A DNA stretch of 64,000 bases from Paenibacillus alginolyticus DSM 5050 = NBRC 15375 (GCF_000422905.1 NZ_AUGY01000010.1:1-64000); one strand, 5' to 3'; positions 24,986 through 34,171 are shown, counted from the first letter of the stretch. Notes: a model not told the origin generated them from the letters alone. A program made the numbers and translations.

Positions 24986-25007
24986 ATAATTGTTCATCCA
25001 CCTGTGA
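24986..25007. repeat. 22-bp repeat, copy 1
   Basis: An identical 22-base string (beginning ATAATTGTTCAT and ending CCACCTGTGA) occurs at 37790-37811. Both copies are intergenic, on the same strand. Flanks are unrelated. Confidence 0.7.
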
Positions 25008-25035
25008 GGGTCTACTGTATCTCCCTATTTCAACC

Positions 25036-25121
25036 TATAGTTAACTTAAAGTAACTTAGTTTAAATGTTTTCACTCCTTCTCATGTCAGAAATGTTTATC
25101 TATAATTGAAAATGTTAGATG
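25036..25121 (+). promoter_or_regulatory. 86-bp promoter block shared with 49251-49336
   Basis: Ungapped alignment with 49251-49336 gives 74 of 86 identical bases. The block holds a direct repeat (AGTTAACTTA and AGTAACTTAG, 11 bases apart) upstream, a weak -35 (TTCTCA, 25078-25083), a 17-bp spacer and a perfect TATAAT (25101-25106). This is the layout of an activator-dependent promoter with the regulator site at the direct repeat. It drives the SDR and epimerase operon. Confidence 0.65.
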
Positions 25122-25201
25122 ATCAAAGGCAAATACCCATTCGCAGCTGAAATTTCAATTATTGGCTCCAGCACTTCATGACGATGAGAGGGAGAGTTTA
25201 T

Positions 25202-25963
25202 ATGAACATTGATTTGAGAGGCCAAACAGCGCTTATTACTGGTGCTTCGGGACAGCTTGGCCGTGTCATGGCTCGAACGCTAGCCCTATGTGGAGCGGAT
25301 ATTGTCATTCACTACATTCAGAATGAGTCGAAGGCGGCCGAGTTACAGGCTGAGATCGAGGGTATAGGGCGCCGTGCTGTTATTGTTCAAGCTGATGTGA
25401 CCAAAGCGGAAGAGGTTGCCGCGATGAAGGAACGCGCGCTGGGACTTACGGGGGCTGTAGATATAGTCGTTGCAAATGCCGTTGTTCAGTACAATTGGAC
25501 ATCGGTACTCGATCAGCCAATAGAAGACTACATCAGCCAGTTTGAATCGTGCGTTTTACAAAGTGTGCTGCTCGCAAAGGCATTCATACCGGACATGGTG
25601 AAACGCAAAAAGGGCAGGATTATCGGTATTAATACGGAATGCTCCATGCAAAACTTCCCTTCTCAATCCGCCTACGTAAGCGGCAAACGAGGGATGGACG
25701 GGGTGTATCGGGTACTGGCAAAAGAAGTCGGCGAACATCAGGTGACTGTTAACCAAGTGGCGCCAGGTTGGACGATCAGCGATAAGGATCGGGAAAATCT
25801 TACGGAACGCCAAGAGTCGTATGAGAGCAATGTACCGATGAAACGTCGCGGCACCGATCAGGAAATCGCCAATGTGGTAGCATTTCTGGCATCTGATTTG
25901 GCGAGTTTTATTACAGGAGCATTTATTCCCGTAAATGGCGGCAACGTGATGCCTACGATATGA
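25202..25963 (+). CDS. SDR-family oxidoreductase
   Basis: A 253-residue SDR with TGASGQLG and YVSGK. The usual NNAG is replaced by VANAVVQ, and the catalytic Ser region reads GINTECSMQNFPSQS, slightly divergent. The end (TGAFIPVNGGN) is normal. ATG 25202 follows GAGAGGGAGAGTT; the earlier in-frame starts have no such site. It forms an operon with the epimerase at 26021 and is likely to act on a sugar or sugar acid. Confidence 0.82.
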   Translation: MNIDLRGQTALITGASGQLGRVMARTLALCGADIVIHYIQNESKAAELQAEIEGIGRRAVIVQADVTKAEEVAAMKERALGLTGAVDIVVANAVVQYNWTSVLDQPIEDYISQFESCVLQSVLLAKAFIPDMVKRKKGRIIGINTECSMQNFPSQSAYVSGKRGMDGVYRVLAKEVGEHQVTVNQVAPGWTISDKDRENLTERQESYESNVPMKRRGTDQEIANVVAFLASDLASFITGAFIPVNGGNVMPTI

Positions 25964-26020
25964 AACTAAGGATATTTCGTGCTGTGGAATAACATAGAGA
26001 TGAATGGGAGCGAGATAGCG

Positions 26021-26887
26021 ATGAAAAAGAGAATAATCGTGACAGGCGGAAGTGGAAAAGCCGGTAAGTGGATTGTGAAAGAGTTGGTTGAGCAAGGGTA
26101 TGAGGTATTGAATTTGGATTGGAAGCTGCCGGAACAACCCTTGTGCAAGACACAGATTGTCGATTTGAATGATTTGGGTCAGGTTCACAATGCCTTATCG
26201 CAATACAGTGTCAGGGATAGACAACCCGTGGAAGCGGTGATTCATTTCGCTGCGATACCGGAAGCGTTTATTTATCCGAATGACGTCACATTTCGGAATA
26301 ATGTCATGAATACGTATAACATCTTGGAGGCTGCAGCAAATCTAGGAATCCGTAAAGTAGTGCTCGCATCTAGCGAATCATCCTATGGTATCGTGTTTGC
26401 AAACCAATTTTTCGCGCCGAATTTCCTTCCTGTTGATGAAAGCCATCCTCAGTTGTCGGAAGACAGCTACGGATTATCCAAGATGGTTAATGAAATGACA
26501 GGGGAAGCGTTCCATCGGAGGACGGGTATGCAAGTAATTTCCTTCCGTCTGGGAAATATTTTGGAACCGAAGGATTATCCGCGAGTTAGACTGACCTTCG
26601 CTAATCCGGAAGAGCGTCTTCGCATTCTTTGGAGCTATATTGATGTCAGGGATATGGCAGTAGCCTGTAGATTGGCTGTGGAGAAAGATGGGCTTGGCGC
26701 ACAATCACTTATTTTGGCAGCAGACGACACTTCATCCGATCTTTCTAGTGAAGAGCTGATCCATAGATTTATGCCTGAGCTTGCTGAATACGTCCAACAT
26801 TTGCCTGGACGAGCTAGCTTTCTATCAAATGAGAAGATTAAAGAAGTTCTAGGCTGGAAACAGCAGCATTACTTCATGGAACAATAA
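26021..26887 (+). CDS. NAD-dependent epimerase/dehydratase (extended SDR, uronate-dehydrogenase-like)
   Basis: The 288-residue protein begins RIIVTGGSGKAGKWIVKELVEQGYEV (Rossmann GGxGxxG), has VIHFAAIPE, Ser in LASSESSYG, and YGLSK. Its length and pattern fit short extended SDRs such as uronate dehydrogenase or nucleotide-sugar epimerases. ATG 26021 follows GGGAGCGAGA; the frame upstream lacks a site. It is second in the operon behind the shared 86-bp promoter. Confidence 0.8.
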   Translation: MKKRIIVTGGSGKAGKWIVKELVEQGYEVLNLDWKLPEQPLCKTQIVDLNDLGQVHNALSQYSVRDRQPVEAVIHFAAIPEAFIYPNDVTFRNNVMNTYNILEAAANLGIRKVVLASSESSYGIVFANQFFAPNFLPVDESHPQLSEDSYGLSKMVNEMTGEAFHRRTGMQVISFRLGNILEPKDYPRVRLTFANPEERLRILWSYIDVRDMAVACRLAVEKDGLGAQSLILAADDTSSDLSSEELIHRFMPELAEYVQHLPGRASFLSNEKIKEVLGWKQQHYFMEQ

Positions 26888-26907
26888 AATTCTCCGGTGC
26901 AAAAAGG

Positions 26908-26960
26908 AATAGGCTGCCGCCAAAGTCGAAACTAGACTGTGTGCGCAGCCTATTTCTTTT
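26908..26960 (+). terminator. Terminator of the SDR/epimerase operon
   Basis: AATAGGCTGC (26908-26917) pairs perfectly with GCAGCCTATT (26944-26953), followed by TCTTTT. Confidence 0.7.
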
Positions 26961-26962
26961 AA

Positions 26963-27048
26963 GTAGATAAGAAAGTATAAGTTTTATACTTTTGCTTCGC
27001 ATCTACCTTGACAAACGCGCTCGTCCCTAAAGGACGACGGAGTCGTTT
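26963..27048. repeat. Structured intergenic element with nested inverted repeats
   Basis: GTAGAT (26963-26968) and ATCTAC (27001-27006) enclose AAAGTATAA/TTATACTTT (26972-26992). Immediately after, AAACG...CGTCC and GGACG...CGTTT (27013-27048) form a second compound hairpin. The regular double-hairpin build suggests a mobile or dispersed repeat rather than a simple terminator. I see no gene in 26961-27157. Confidence 0.4.
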
Positions 27049-27157
27049 ATCCTTGATTGGACGTACAAGTTTAAGAAAAATTTTATTTTTAACCCTATTT
27101 CTTTTTTAAGAGTCTTCCTTATCCTAAAGTGAATGAATGGTTAGGAGGAAACTAAGG

Positions 27158-28015
27158 ATGAAGAAGTGGGTTTTAGTGATCGTTATCATCATAATGCTTG
27201 GCTATGGAGTTACTCAGCATAAATTGAAAGTCGTTAACGAGAAACCACTGGAAGAAGCCAATCAAGCTCAAAAGGTGACTTCTCAAATGAAAGAGCTTAA
27301 AGTAGCAAAAGATCAGATTTATAAAGGCGATTTGTTGTTGGTAAATAAGGAACATCCAGTCCCCCCGGGTGGCGAAGAGACCGATGCGGTTAATCTGTTG
27401 GAGCATAAGGAATTGCTGAATGGATTCATTGTGCTGGATAAAACGATTCAGTTGTCGCCGGACTTGGTGCAAAAATTTTCGAAAATGATTAGAGCCGCAG
27501 AAAATGATGGGGTTAGCCGATTTTTGATCAGCAGCGGTTATAGGGATAATAAAGAACAAAATAAGCTCTATCAACAAATGGGTGCTAAATATGCGTTGCC
27601 AGCAGGCTACAGCGAGCATAATTTAGGTTTATCGCTTGATATTGGATCTACACAAGCGGAAATGAGTCAAGCACCTGAAGGAAAGTGGCTGAAAAAAAAC
27701 GCATGGCGTTTCGGGTTTATTTTGCGTTATCCAGGTAACAAAACTGCAATCACAGGTATCCAGTCTGAGCCTTGGCATTTTCGCTATGTTGGTCTACCGC
27801 ACAGCGCAATCATGCAGGAAAAGAATTTTGTCCTTGAAGAATATTTGGATTACTTAAAAGAAAAGAAGACCATTTCGACTACTGTAGATCATCAAACCTA
27901 CGAAATCTCTTACTATCCTGTCTCCAAAAACACAACTGTCCCTGTGCCCGCGAATGGTCGCTATCAGTTATCAGGCAACAACATAGATGGTGTCATTGTG
28001 ACTGTGATTTCGTGA
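27158..28015 (+). CDS. D-alanyl-D-alanine carboxypeptidase, VanY-type (M15B)
   Basis: A 285-residue membrane-anchored peptidase: N-terminal signal anchor KKWVLVIVIIIMLGYGV, then the M15B zinc fold with SSGYRDNKEQNKLY, the SEHNLGLSLDIG motif (zinc His and Asp) and EPWHFRYVG (third zinc ligand His). It trims terminal D-Ala from peptidoglycan stem peptides. A C-terminal ~70-residue extension follows. ATG 27158 is 9 bases after AGGAGGAAA; an earlier ATG (27137) precedes that site. No vanH, vanA or vanX is nearby, so this is probably a housekeeping or sporulation wall enzyme rather than glycopeptide resistance. Confidence 0.85.
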   Translation: MKKWVLVIVIIIMLGYGVTQHKLKVVNEKPLEEANQAQKVTSQMKELKVAKDQIYKGDLLLVNKEHPVPPGGEETDAVNLLEHKELLNGFIVLDKTIQLSPDLVQKFSKMIRAAENDGVSRFLISSGYRDNKEQNKLYQQMGAKYALPAGYSEHNLGLSLDIGSTQAEMSQAPEGKWLKKNAWRFGFILRYPGNKTAITGIQSEPWHFRYVGLPHSAIMQEKNFVLEEYLDYLKEKKTISTTVDHQTYEISYYPVSKNTTVPVPANGRYQLSGNNIDGVIVTVIS

Positions 28016-28043
28016 TCAGGGCTCGCTCATTCTAAAATCCATC

Positions 28044-28727
28044 TCATCCTTTTAATCTGTACAGTCTTTGAGGACGGCCAATCGTACCATATTGGAGATG
28101 CTCCTCAACGATATATTCTTCGACCAGGTAGGTCATATAATTGCGAACGGTGGAACGGCTAACGCCAGTCTGTTGAGCTATTTGATCTACGTTTTGCAAC
28201 TCTTTGCATCCTAGTAAATATTGACGAATACGTTCCAGGGTCCGCATGTCAATTCCTTTGTGAAAAGGATTCACAGTTGGATCAGGAGCCCGAAGTTTTT
28301 TCAGATTATTCAGCGACTCTTGGTTCCATTGATCAGAAGAAGAGAGTCGCGTTTTAAACTGTGCATATTTGATCAACGCATTCTGGAGGTGATCCAGATC
28401 AAACGGTTTAAACAAATAGTCGAATACGCCTAAACGAAAGCCTTCTTCGACGATTTCACGTTCCTTGGCAGCTGTAATGAGAATGATGTCGCAAGGCAGG
28501 TTGCGGCTGCGGATCGTTCGCACCAGATCAATTCCTGAATGATCGGGTAAATACACGTCAAGAAGAAGTAAATCCGGATTCAATTCTTGAATCAAGGAAA
28601 GAGCTTGTTCATAGTTATATGCAGTACCCACTAACTCATACCCATGTTGTGATGAAATGAATTTACCGTGCATGTTGGCGATCATAAAATCGTCATCAAC
28701 GACGAGAACACGATTGGATTTATTCAT
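28044..28727 (-). CDS. Response regulator, CitB/DcuR family
   Basis: The 227-residue regulator has a receiver (VLVVDDDFMIANMHGKF, Asp57 in LLLLDVYLPDHSG, Lys in YLFKPFDLDHL) and a C-terminal helix-turn-helix (VDQIAQQTGVSRSTVRNYMTYLVEE) as in DcuR, CitB and MalR, which control uptake of di- and tricarboxylates. Its start overlaps the kinase stop by 8 bases, so the pair is co-translated. Confidence 0.88.
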   Translation of the reverse strand: MNKSNRVLVVDDDFMIANMHGKFISSQHGYELVGTAYNYEQALSLIQELNPDLLLLDVYLPDHSGIDLVRTIRSRNLPCDIILITAAKEREIVEEGFRLGVFDYLFKPFDLDHLQNALIKYAQFKTRLSSSDQWNQESLNNLKKLRAPDPTVNPFHKGIDMRTLERIRQYLLGCKELQNVDQIAQQTGVSRSTVRNYMTYLVEEYIVEEHLQYGTIGRPQRLYRLKG

Positions 28728-30330
28728 TAGATGCTCCCCCTAGTTTAGGTAATGTGGTTTTCAATATTGTACCGGAAGGGCTGCTAACGACTGATAATTC
28801 GCCTCCGGCTTTAGAGACTAAACGAGTAAGTAAGGCAAGGCCGAATCCTCGTCCGCTTCCTTTGGTTGAAATGCCATCCTTAAAGATATCCTCCCCTAGC
28901 TTAGGATCAATTCCAGGTCCCGTATCTTGTACAGTAATGGTTAGATGCTCTATGTCATCTGCGAAGTACACAATAATTTCATTTGAAGTCGTGTTTGTAT
29001 GGTTTACAGCTATAGCTTCTAATGAGTTTTCTATCGCATTTCCGAGAAGTGTAATGACAATATCTCGATAGGGACAAGGGTCCGGAAGCACTGAATTGGA
29101 GTCAACTCTCAGCTGAATACCTAATTCCTTAGCGCGGTGCATCTTGCCGATCAGCACTCCGATAACAGCAGGATCTTGAATCCTGGATAAGAAAAAGTTT
29201 AATAAATTTTGCTGCTCTACATTAATTTTCTCAATGATGTCATTGACCATGTCATATTCTTTCATTTTGATCAAGCCTGAAATCAGATGGAGTTGGTTCA
29301 TAAACTCGTGCCTTTGGCTTCGCAAAGAATCAACGTATTGCCCAATATCAGCTAGACGTTGATCAATCTGATCGAGATGCAGCTTATCACGAAAAGTAGC
29401 CACAGCGCCAATAATTTTTCCTTTGGCAAGTACAGGAACTCGATTCGTGATGACGAGTGTATTGCCGATCAGCATAGGCTCATCTCTATGCACAGTTCCG
29501 CCTTCAAGTATTTCCGATAGACGAGATGAGGGCAGAACTGAACTTATATCTCGGCCATTCAAGTTTGTCTTTTCCATATCTAATATTTTCTTGGCTTCAA
29601 GGTTGCATGTTGTAATTTGGCCTTCGCTATTAATGGCGATGATTCCTTCTCGAATTGAATTCAAAATAGCAGCTTGTTCTTGCGTTATAAAAGCGATTTC
29701 ATGAGGTTCCATATTAAAAATTTGCTTTTTGATATGCCCGGAAAGCAAGTAGGCGCCGATGAGGCCAAATAGCAGAGCGACAACGCCGGTGATGGCGATT
29801 TTCAATAATATGCTATAGATTTCTTTCCACGTATTCTGTACCAGAAAACCTACGGATACGAGTCCAATCTGATGATGATTTTCATCAAATATCGGCGTTT
29901 TTGCACGAATGGTAAGACCAAGACTACCTCCTGATGTCGATTGAATTTCTTCGCCGTGCAGCACTTTTTGGTCGATCGCAGCGTCTTCTCCGTCCAAGGG
30001 GGCTCCTATTTTCCCGGGATTTGGATGGCTATATCGGATTAAATCCTTGTTGGCGATAACGATAAATTCAGCCTTAGTTTTATTTCGCATATCCTCAGCA
30101 AAGGGCTGAATAATGGACGACGGATTTGACTCATGAAATGCTTGGATGACCTCGGGCAATCCTGCAATGGTTCGCGCTAGAAATAGGGCCTGATTTCCTG
30201 TTTCCTGAAACTTCCTGTTTATTGTTATATAAGAAAGCGCGGATAAAACTAATAAAAGAACAAACAAAATATTCATTAATACAAGTATGTTGATCTTGGA
30301 TCTGATCGTCATTTTTGCTTTCTTTTTCAT
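28720..30330 (-). CDS. Sensor histidine kinase, CitA/DcuS family
   Basis: The 536-residue protein has a membrane segment ~10-32, a periplasmic-type PAS sensor domain (RTIAGLPEVIQAF ... HPNPGKIGAPLDGED), a second membrane segment ~185-205, a cytoplasmic PAS (ILNSIREGIIAINSEGQI), His341 in RSQRHEFMNQLHLISGL and an ATPase region (ENSLEAI, VQDTGPGIDPKL, GRGFGLAL). Family members sense citrate, malate, fumarate or succinate. I place the start at ATG 30330 after GAGGTAAG; a longer frame has no site. It is divergent from an ABC transporter operon it may control. Confidence 0.88.
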   Translation of the reverse strand: MKKKAKMTIRSKINILVLMNILFVLLLVLSALSYITINRKFQETGNQALFLARTIAGLPEVIQAFHESNPSSIIQPFAEDMRNKTKAEFIVIANKDLIRYSHPNPGKIGAPLDGEDAAIDQKVLHGEEIQSTSGGSLGLTIRAKTPIFDENHHQIGLVSVGFLVQNTWKEIYSILLKIAITGVVALLFGLIGAYLLSGHIKKQIFNMEPHEIAFITQEQAAILNSIREGIIAINSEGQITTCNLEAKKILDMEKTNLNGRDISSVLPSSRLSEILEGGTVHRDEPMLIGNTLVITNRVPVLAKGKIIGAVATFRDKLHLDQIDQRLADIGQYVDSLRSQRHEFMNQLHLISGLIKMKEYDMVNDIIEKINVEQQNLLNFFLSRIQDPAVIGVLIGKMHRAKELGIQLRVDSNSVLPDPCPYRDIVITLLGNAIENSLEAIAVNHTNTTSNEIIVYFADDIEHLTITVQDTGPGIDPKLGEDIFKDGISTKGSGRGFGLALLTRLVSKAGGELSVVSSPSGTILKTTLPKLGGASNE

Positions 30331-30357
30331 CGTTCTTACCTCAATTCTAGCCGTTGG

Positions 30358-30384
30358 TTTTATTGTGAAAACTGTTTTTATTGT
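30358..30384. promoter_or_regulatory. TTTTATTGT direct repeat between kinase and transporter genes
   Basis: TTTTATTGT occurs at 30358-30366 and 30376-30384, 18 bases apart, in the divergent promoter region. CitB-family regulators bind AT-rich direct repeats, so this is a candidate site. No confident -35/-10 pair was found for either direction. Confidence 0.35.
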
Positions 30385-30488
30385 AGTTATTGAACTTTTC
30401 GGAGAAATGTATACGCTTTCATTTCTGTTCGATATACTCAGTATTGTAAACGTTATCAAATAATATGCAAGTCAGGAGGGCATCCAGA

Positions 30489-31337
30489 ATGAACAAGGAA
30501 ATTGAAGCTGTTCGATATGAAGCGAAAGTGAACGAAATGCCAATGATTGAATTGCAAGGGGTTACAAAAGAATTTCTGAAACCGTCCGGTGAAGTCCACA
30601 CGGTCCTTCAAGATATCAATCTAACCGTAAGAAAAGGAGAATTTGTTTCGATTGTCGGACCCACTGGATGCGGAAAATCAACAACATTAAGTCTCATAGC
30701 CGGCTTTGAATCACCGACCAAAGGTCGTATAAAGATTCAAAATGAAACACTGGAAGGTATTAATAAAATTGCAGCCTGTGTATTTCAAACAGAAAACGCC
30801 TTTCCTTGGAAAACGGTCATCGACAATGTGTCTCTAGGTTTACGACTAAGGGGAACGAATAAACAGGATGCCTATGAAGAAGCAAAAAGATGGATTGAAA
30901 TTGTAGGGCTTAAAGGATTTGAAGGGCATTACCCCCATCAGCTTTCAGGTGGGATGAGGAAGCGGGTTGCTTTGGCCCAAACCTTGATCGTTCAACCTCA
31001 GATACTGCTAATGGACGAATCCTTCTCTGCGCTTGATGTTCATACGCGGCATCTCATGGAGAACGAGCTTCTCAAAATATGGGAGGAAACGTCCGCATCG
31101 GTCTTTTTCATCACGCATGACTTGGAAGAAGCAATTGCCCTTAGCGACCGAGTTGTAGTGCTTAGTGCTGGACCAGCTGCTACTGTGAAAGGTGACTATA
31201 AGATTGATCTACCGCGACCTCGGAACGTTGCCGAAGTTCGTTTTGATCCAGCTTTCATGAGATTGCATGAACAAATTTGGAATGATTTAAGAGATGAGGT
31301 GATGATCAGCTATGCACACACAATCAGTAATAAGTAA
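30489..31337 (+). CDS. ABC transporter ATPase, NitT/TauT (SsuB-like) family
   Basis: The 282-residue ATPase has Walker A GPTGCGKST, Q-loop VFQTENAFPW, signature LSGGMRKRVALAQ, Walker B ILLMDESFSALD and H-loop FFITHDLEEA. The FPW after the Q-loop is typical of nitrate/sulfonate/taurine-type importers. ATG 30489 lies 9 bases after AGGAGG. It energises the permease whose gene overlaps its end by 26 bases. Confidence 0.9.
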   Translation: MNKEIEAVRYEAKVNEMPMIELQGVTKEFLKPSGEVHTVLQDINLTVRKGEFVSIVGPTGCGKSTTLSLIAGFESPTKGRIKIQNETLEGINKIAACVFQTENAFPWKTVIDNVSLGLRLRGTNKQDAYEEAKRWIEIVGLKGFEGHYPHQLSGGMRKRVALAQTLIVQPQILLMDESFSALDVHTRHLMENELLKIWEETSASVFFITHDLEEAIALSDRVVVLSAGPAATVKGDYKIDLPRPRNVAEVRFDPAFMRLHEQIWNDLRDEVMISYAHTISNK

Positions 31338-32166
31338 AAATACCAAGGAAGAAATTAGCTCGAGGAAACGTGAACTTCGCAAAAAAGCATTAAAGATCAG
31401 AACACGCAACCTCGCCTTACAAATTCTTGTAGCTATCGTTATTTTCGGTTTATGGGAATTTCTTGCCGATCAGCAAATCATTGATAAATTCTTTTTCTCT
31501 AGTCCTTCAGCCGTTTTCATGCATATCGTCGAATGGTTTACGGAAGGCACAAGTCAAGGTCCCTTGTATATTCATTTCATCGTGACATTTGAGGAGACGA
31601 TTCTTTCTTTCATTATCGGTGTAAGTTTGGGCGTTCTAGGCGGATATGTGTTGGGAAGGAATGAACTGCTTTCTGCTGTTCTCGGTCCTTATATCCAAAT
31701 GTTGAATGCGCTTCCGCGCGTTGTTTTAGCACCCATTTTTATTTTATGGCTTGGTCTAGGCATGCCCTCGAAAGTCGCATTAGGAGTTACACTCACCTTT
31801 TTCGTCGTATTCTTCAATGCTTTCCAAGGGGTTCGAGAAGTTGATAAAAATCTGGTGAATAATGCGCGACTGCTGGGCGCTAATAAGCGACAGCTTGCCA
31901 GGCATGTAATCATTCCATCGGCATTAACTTGGATTCTTTCCAGCTTACATTCGAGTTTCGGCTTTGCGCTTGTAGGTGCTGTCGTCGGTGAGTTTATCGG
32001 AGCTACCAAGGGATTAGGCTTTTTGATCTCTCAGGCACAGGGAGCTTTTGACACTGCAGGCGTATTTGCGGGAATGGTTCTCCTTTCGATTACGGCATTA
32101 GGCGCAAACTGGGCTGTTAGCAAATTGGAAAAAAGGTTTATTGCATGGCGTTACGTTCGCCAGTAA
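31312..32166 (+). CDS. ABC transporter permease, NitT/TauT (SsuC-like) family
   Basis: The 284-residue permease has about six membrane segments and the family motif region NNARLLGANKRQLARHVIIPSALTWILSSL. It overlaps the ATPase gene, implying coupled translation, and is followed after 32 bases by the binding protein. Substrates of this family are small anions or heterocyclic precursors; the neighbouring CitA/DcuS-type sensor suggests a carboxylate here, by context only. Confidence 0.88.
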   Translation: MHTQSVISKNTKEEISSRKRELRKKALKIRTRNLALQILVAIVIFGLWEFLADQQIIDKFFFSSPSAVFMHIVEWFTEGTSQGPLYIHFIVTFEETILSFIIGVSLGVLGGYVLGRNELLSAVLGPYIQMLNALPRVVLAPIFILWLGLGMPSKVALGVTLTFFVVFFNAFQGVREVDKNLVNNARLLGANKRQLARHVIIPSALTWILSSLHSSFGFALVGAVVGEFIGATKGLGFLISQAQGAFDTAGVFAGMVLLSITALGANWAVSKLEKRFIAWRYVRQ

Positions 32167-32198
32167 TAATAAAACTATTTCGAAAAGGGGTAAGAAAC

Positions 32199-33284
32199 AT
32201 GGGAAAAAAACAAAAAATAATAGTAGGTATGTTCAGTATTGCTTTGCTAGCTATGCTCACCACAGGCTGCGGTTCATCACAACAAGCTGCTGCACCGAGC
32301 AAGGATGTCAAACCGGCAGAGACAGCTCAGGCTTCTAAGGCACCATTGCCTAAAGTAACCATAATGGTAGGTGGTTTAGAGAAAGTTATCTATTTGCCCT
32401 ATAAATTGACAGAGAATCTCGGATATTTCAAGGATGAAGGTCTAACTGTGGAATTGATTAATGAAGCAGCGGGGCAATCTGCAGAAGAATCATTGATCGC
32501 AGGTGAAATCCAGGGCGTAGGCGGATTCTACGACCATACGATCGATATGCAGTCCAAAGGCAAGGCGCTTGAATCTGTCGTGCAAATGGCCGCGATCCCG
32601 GGAGAAAGGCTTATGGTATCCAATAAATTAAAAGATCAGATCAAGGGATTGCCTGACTTGAAAGGCCACACGATCGGAGTAACCGGTCTTGGCTCTTCGA
32701 CCAATTTCCTAGCCAACTATTTGGTCACGAAGGGCGGCAATACAAGTAAGGATTACACACCGATACCAGTTGGAGCTGGGCAAACGTTGATTGCAGCGAT
32801 GCAGCAAGGGAAAATTGATTTGGCTGTCACAACTGAACCTACCGTATCCTTATTGGTTTCCAAAAATATTGCGTCCGTCCTTGTCGATATGAACACAGTG
32901 GAAGGAACGAAGCAAGCTTTGGGTGGAAACTATCCATCAACGTCCCTATATATGATGAGCTCTTATGTTAAAGACCATCCGGAAGTTGTGCAGCATTTGG
33001 CGAATGCCTTTGTTAAGACGTTGAAATGGATCAACACTCATACGCCTGAGGAGATTACAGATAAGCTGCCGAAGGAATATTATGCAGGTGATAAAGATAT
33101 GTATCTGACAGCGCTGAAAAGCACTTTGCCCATGTTCTCAGCGGACGGCAAAATGCCTGCCGACGCTCCACAAAAAGTACTGGAAGTATTGAGTGCGATT
33201 AATCCTAAATTAAAAGATGCAGGTATCAAATTAGATCAAACGTACACGACTCAATTTGTTGATAAAGCTCTGCAGGCAAAATAA
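32199..33284 (+). CDS. ABC transporter substrate-binding lipoprotein, NMT1/SsuA-like
   Basis: ATG 32199 follows AAAAGGGGTAAG. The 361-residue protein has a lipoprotein signal ending LAMLTTGC, an Ala-rich linker and the NMT1/THI5-like fold (LTENLGYFKDEGLTVELI, LKGHTIGVTGLGSSTNFLANYLV, AMQQGKIDLAVTTEPTV). It delivers ligand to the preceding permease. The gene order ATPase, permease, binding protein ends at a terminator. Confidence 0.9.
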   Translation: MGKKQKIIVGMFSIALLAMLTTGCGSSQQAAAPSKDVKPAETAQASKAPLPKVTIMVGGLEKVIYLPYKLTENLGYFKDEGLTVELINEAAGQSAEESLIAGEIQGVGGFYDHTIDMQSKGKALESVVQMAAIPGERLMVSNKLKDQIKGLPDLKGHTIGVTGLGSSTNFLANYLVTKGGNTSKDYTPIPVGAGQTLIAAMQQGKIDLAVTTEPTVSLLVSKNIASVLVDMNTVEGTKQALGGNYPSTSLYMMSSYVKDHPEVVQHLANAFVKTLKWINTHTPEEITDKLPKEYYAGDKDMYLTALKSTLPMFSADGKMPADAPQKVLEVLSAINPKLKDAGIKLDQTYTTQFVDKALQAK

Positions 33285-33300
33285 AGCAACCCATAAGCCA

Positions 33301-33330
33301 TAAGCCCCCTGCTTAAGTGCGGGGGGCTTA
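33301..33330 (+). terminator. Terminator of the NitT/TauT-type operon
   Basis: TAAGCCCCC pairs with GGGGGGCTTA across the loop TGCTTAAGTGC. The following T-run is short (TT). Confidence 0.6.
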
Positions 33331-33373
33331 TTCAGTATGATAGGAAGAAGAGAATGAAATTATCGCGCGCGAT

Positions 33374-34153
33374 TTACCGATTCTCTTTCTTGAACACGCT
33401 TGGGTTAACGCCGTACCATTTACGGAATTGATTCGTGAAATGGTTGTAGTTTTGGAAGCCTACGTCATAGCAGACCTCAGAAGCGCTGCGATCCGTATGC
33501 TGCAGGAGGAGAACGGCCTGTTGAATCCTCATTTGATTCAAGGTATCGATAATGGAAAGGCCTGTGCTTTCCTTAAAAAGATGGGACAGACGTGATGGGG
33601 AGAGGCCAACTGCAACCGCTAGCTCGTCAATCCGAATAGGCTGGCGCATTTGCTTGGAGAGTAAATATTGCACCTCCTCGATGCGAGCATCGATTTTTCT
33701 GCTGGATTTCTGAGCAATGATCAATAAAAGTTCTCGGACGGAGGAACTGCAGAGCTCAAACCAGTACTCACCTCGTTCGCGTGAATCCTCCAGGATGCGA
33801 GTGAAGGCTCGATAAATGCGATCGCGCAGGGAGTCGCTTTCAATAGATAAGTGCAAAAGTTGTTGATTGGGAAGCAGATTCGTTTCGATGAAGCTATCGG
33901 GGAAATGAACCCAGACAAATTGCCAGGTAGTACCCTTGCTTGTCCCATAGTGCTGCGGAGTTCCAGGACGCAGCAAGTTGAAGTCACCGGCATGACATTT
34001 TCGGACATCGCCTTGCATGTTAAAATAACCTTCTCCATCTAGGGTGAAAGTAAGCAGCCAATCGGTTTTGCCCCGAGGACGCTTCGTTATATAGGTATCA
34101 TTTTCCAGAAAGTGCCCAGCAAATAAGGAATATTCATCGAAGTCCAAGATCAT
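33374..34153 (-). CDS. AraC-family transcriptional regulator
   Basis: The 259-residue protein has an N-terminal cupin-like AraC binding domain (DWLLTFTLDGEGYFNMQGDVRKCHAGDFNLLRPGTPQHYG) and a C-terminal double helix-turn-helix (IDELAVAVGLSPSRLSHLFKESTGLSIIDTL ... VCYDVGFQNYNHFTNQFRKWYGVNPS). It should sense a sugar and activate a catabolic gene set. It follows another AraC gene on the same strand after 18 bases. Confidence 0.88.
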   Translation of the reverse strand: MILDFDEYSLFAGHFLENDTYITKRPRGKTDWLLTFTLDGEGYFNMQGDVRKCHAGDFNLLRPGTPQHYGTSKGTTWQFVWVHFPDSFIETNLLPNQQLLHLSIESDSLRDRIYRAFTRILEDSRERGEYWFELCSSSVRELLLIIAQKSSRKIDARIEEVQYLLSKQMRQPIRIDELAVAVGLSPSRLSHLFKESTGLSIIDTLNQMRIQQAVLLLQHTDRSASEVCYDVGFQNYNHFTNQFRKWYGVNPSVFKKENR

Positions 34154-34171
34154 TGTCTCCTCGCGTTAAAC

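Noticed and set aside
27158..28015. VanY as evidence for a vancomycin-resistance cluster
   Set aside because: No vanHAX-type genes or VanR/VanS pair are nearby; the two-component pair next to it is of the citrate/C4-acid type.
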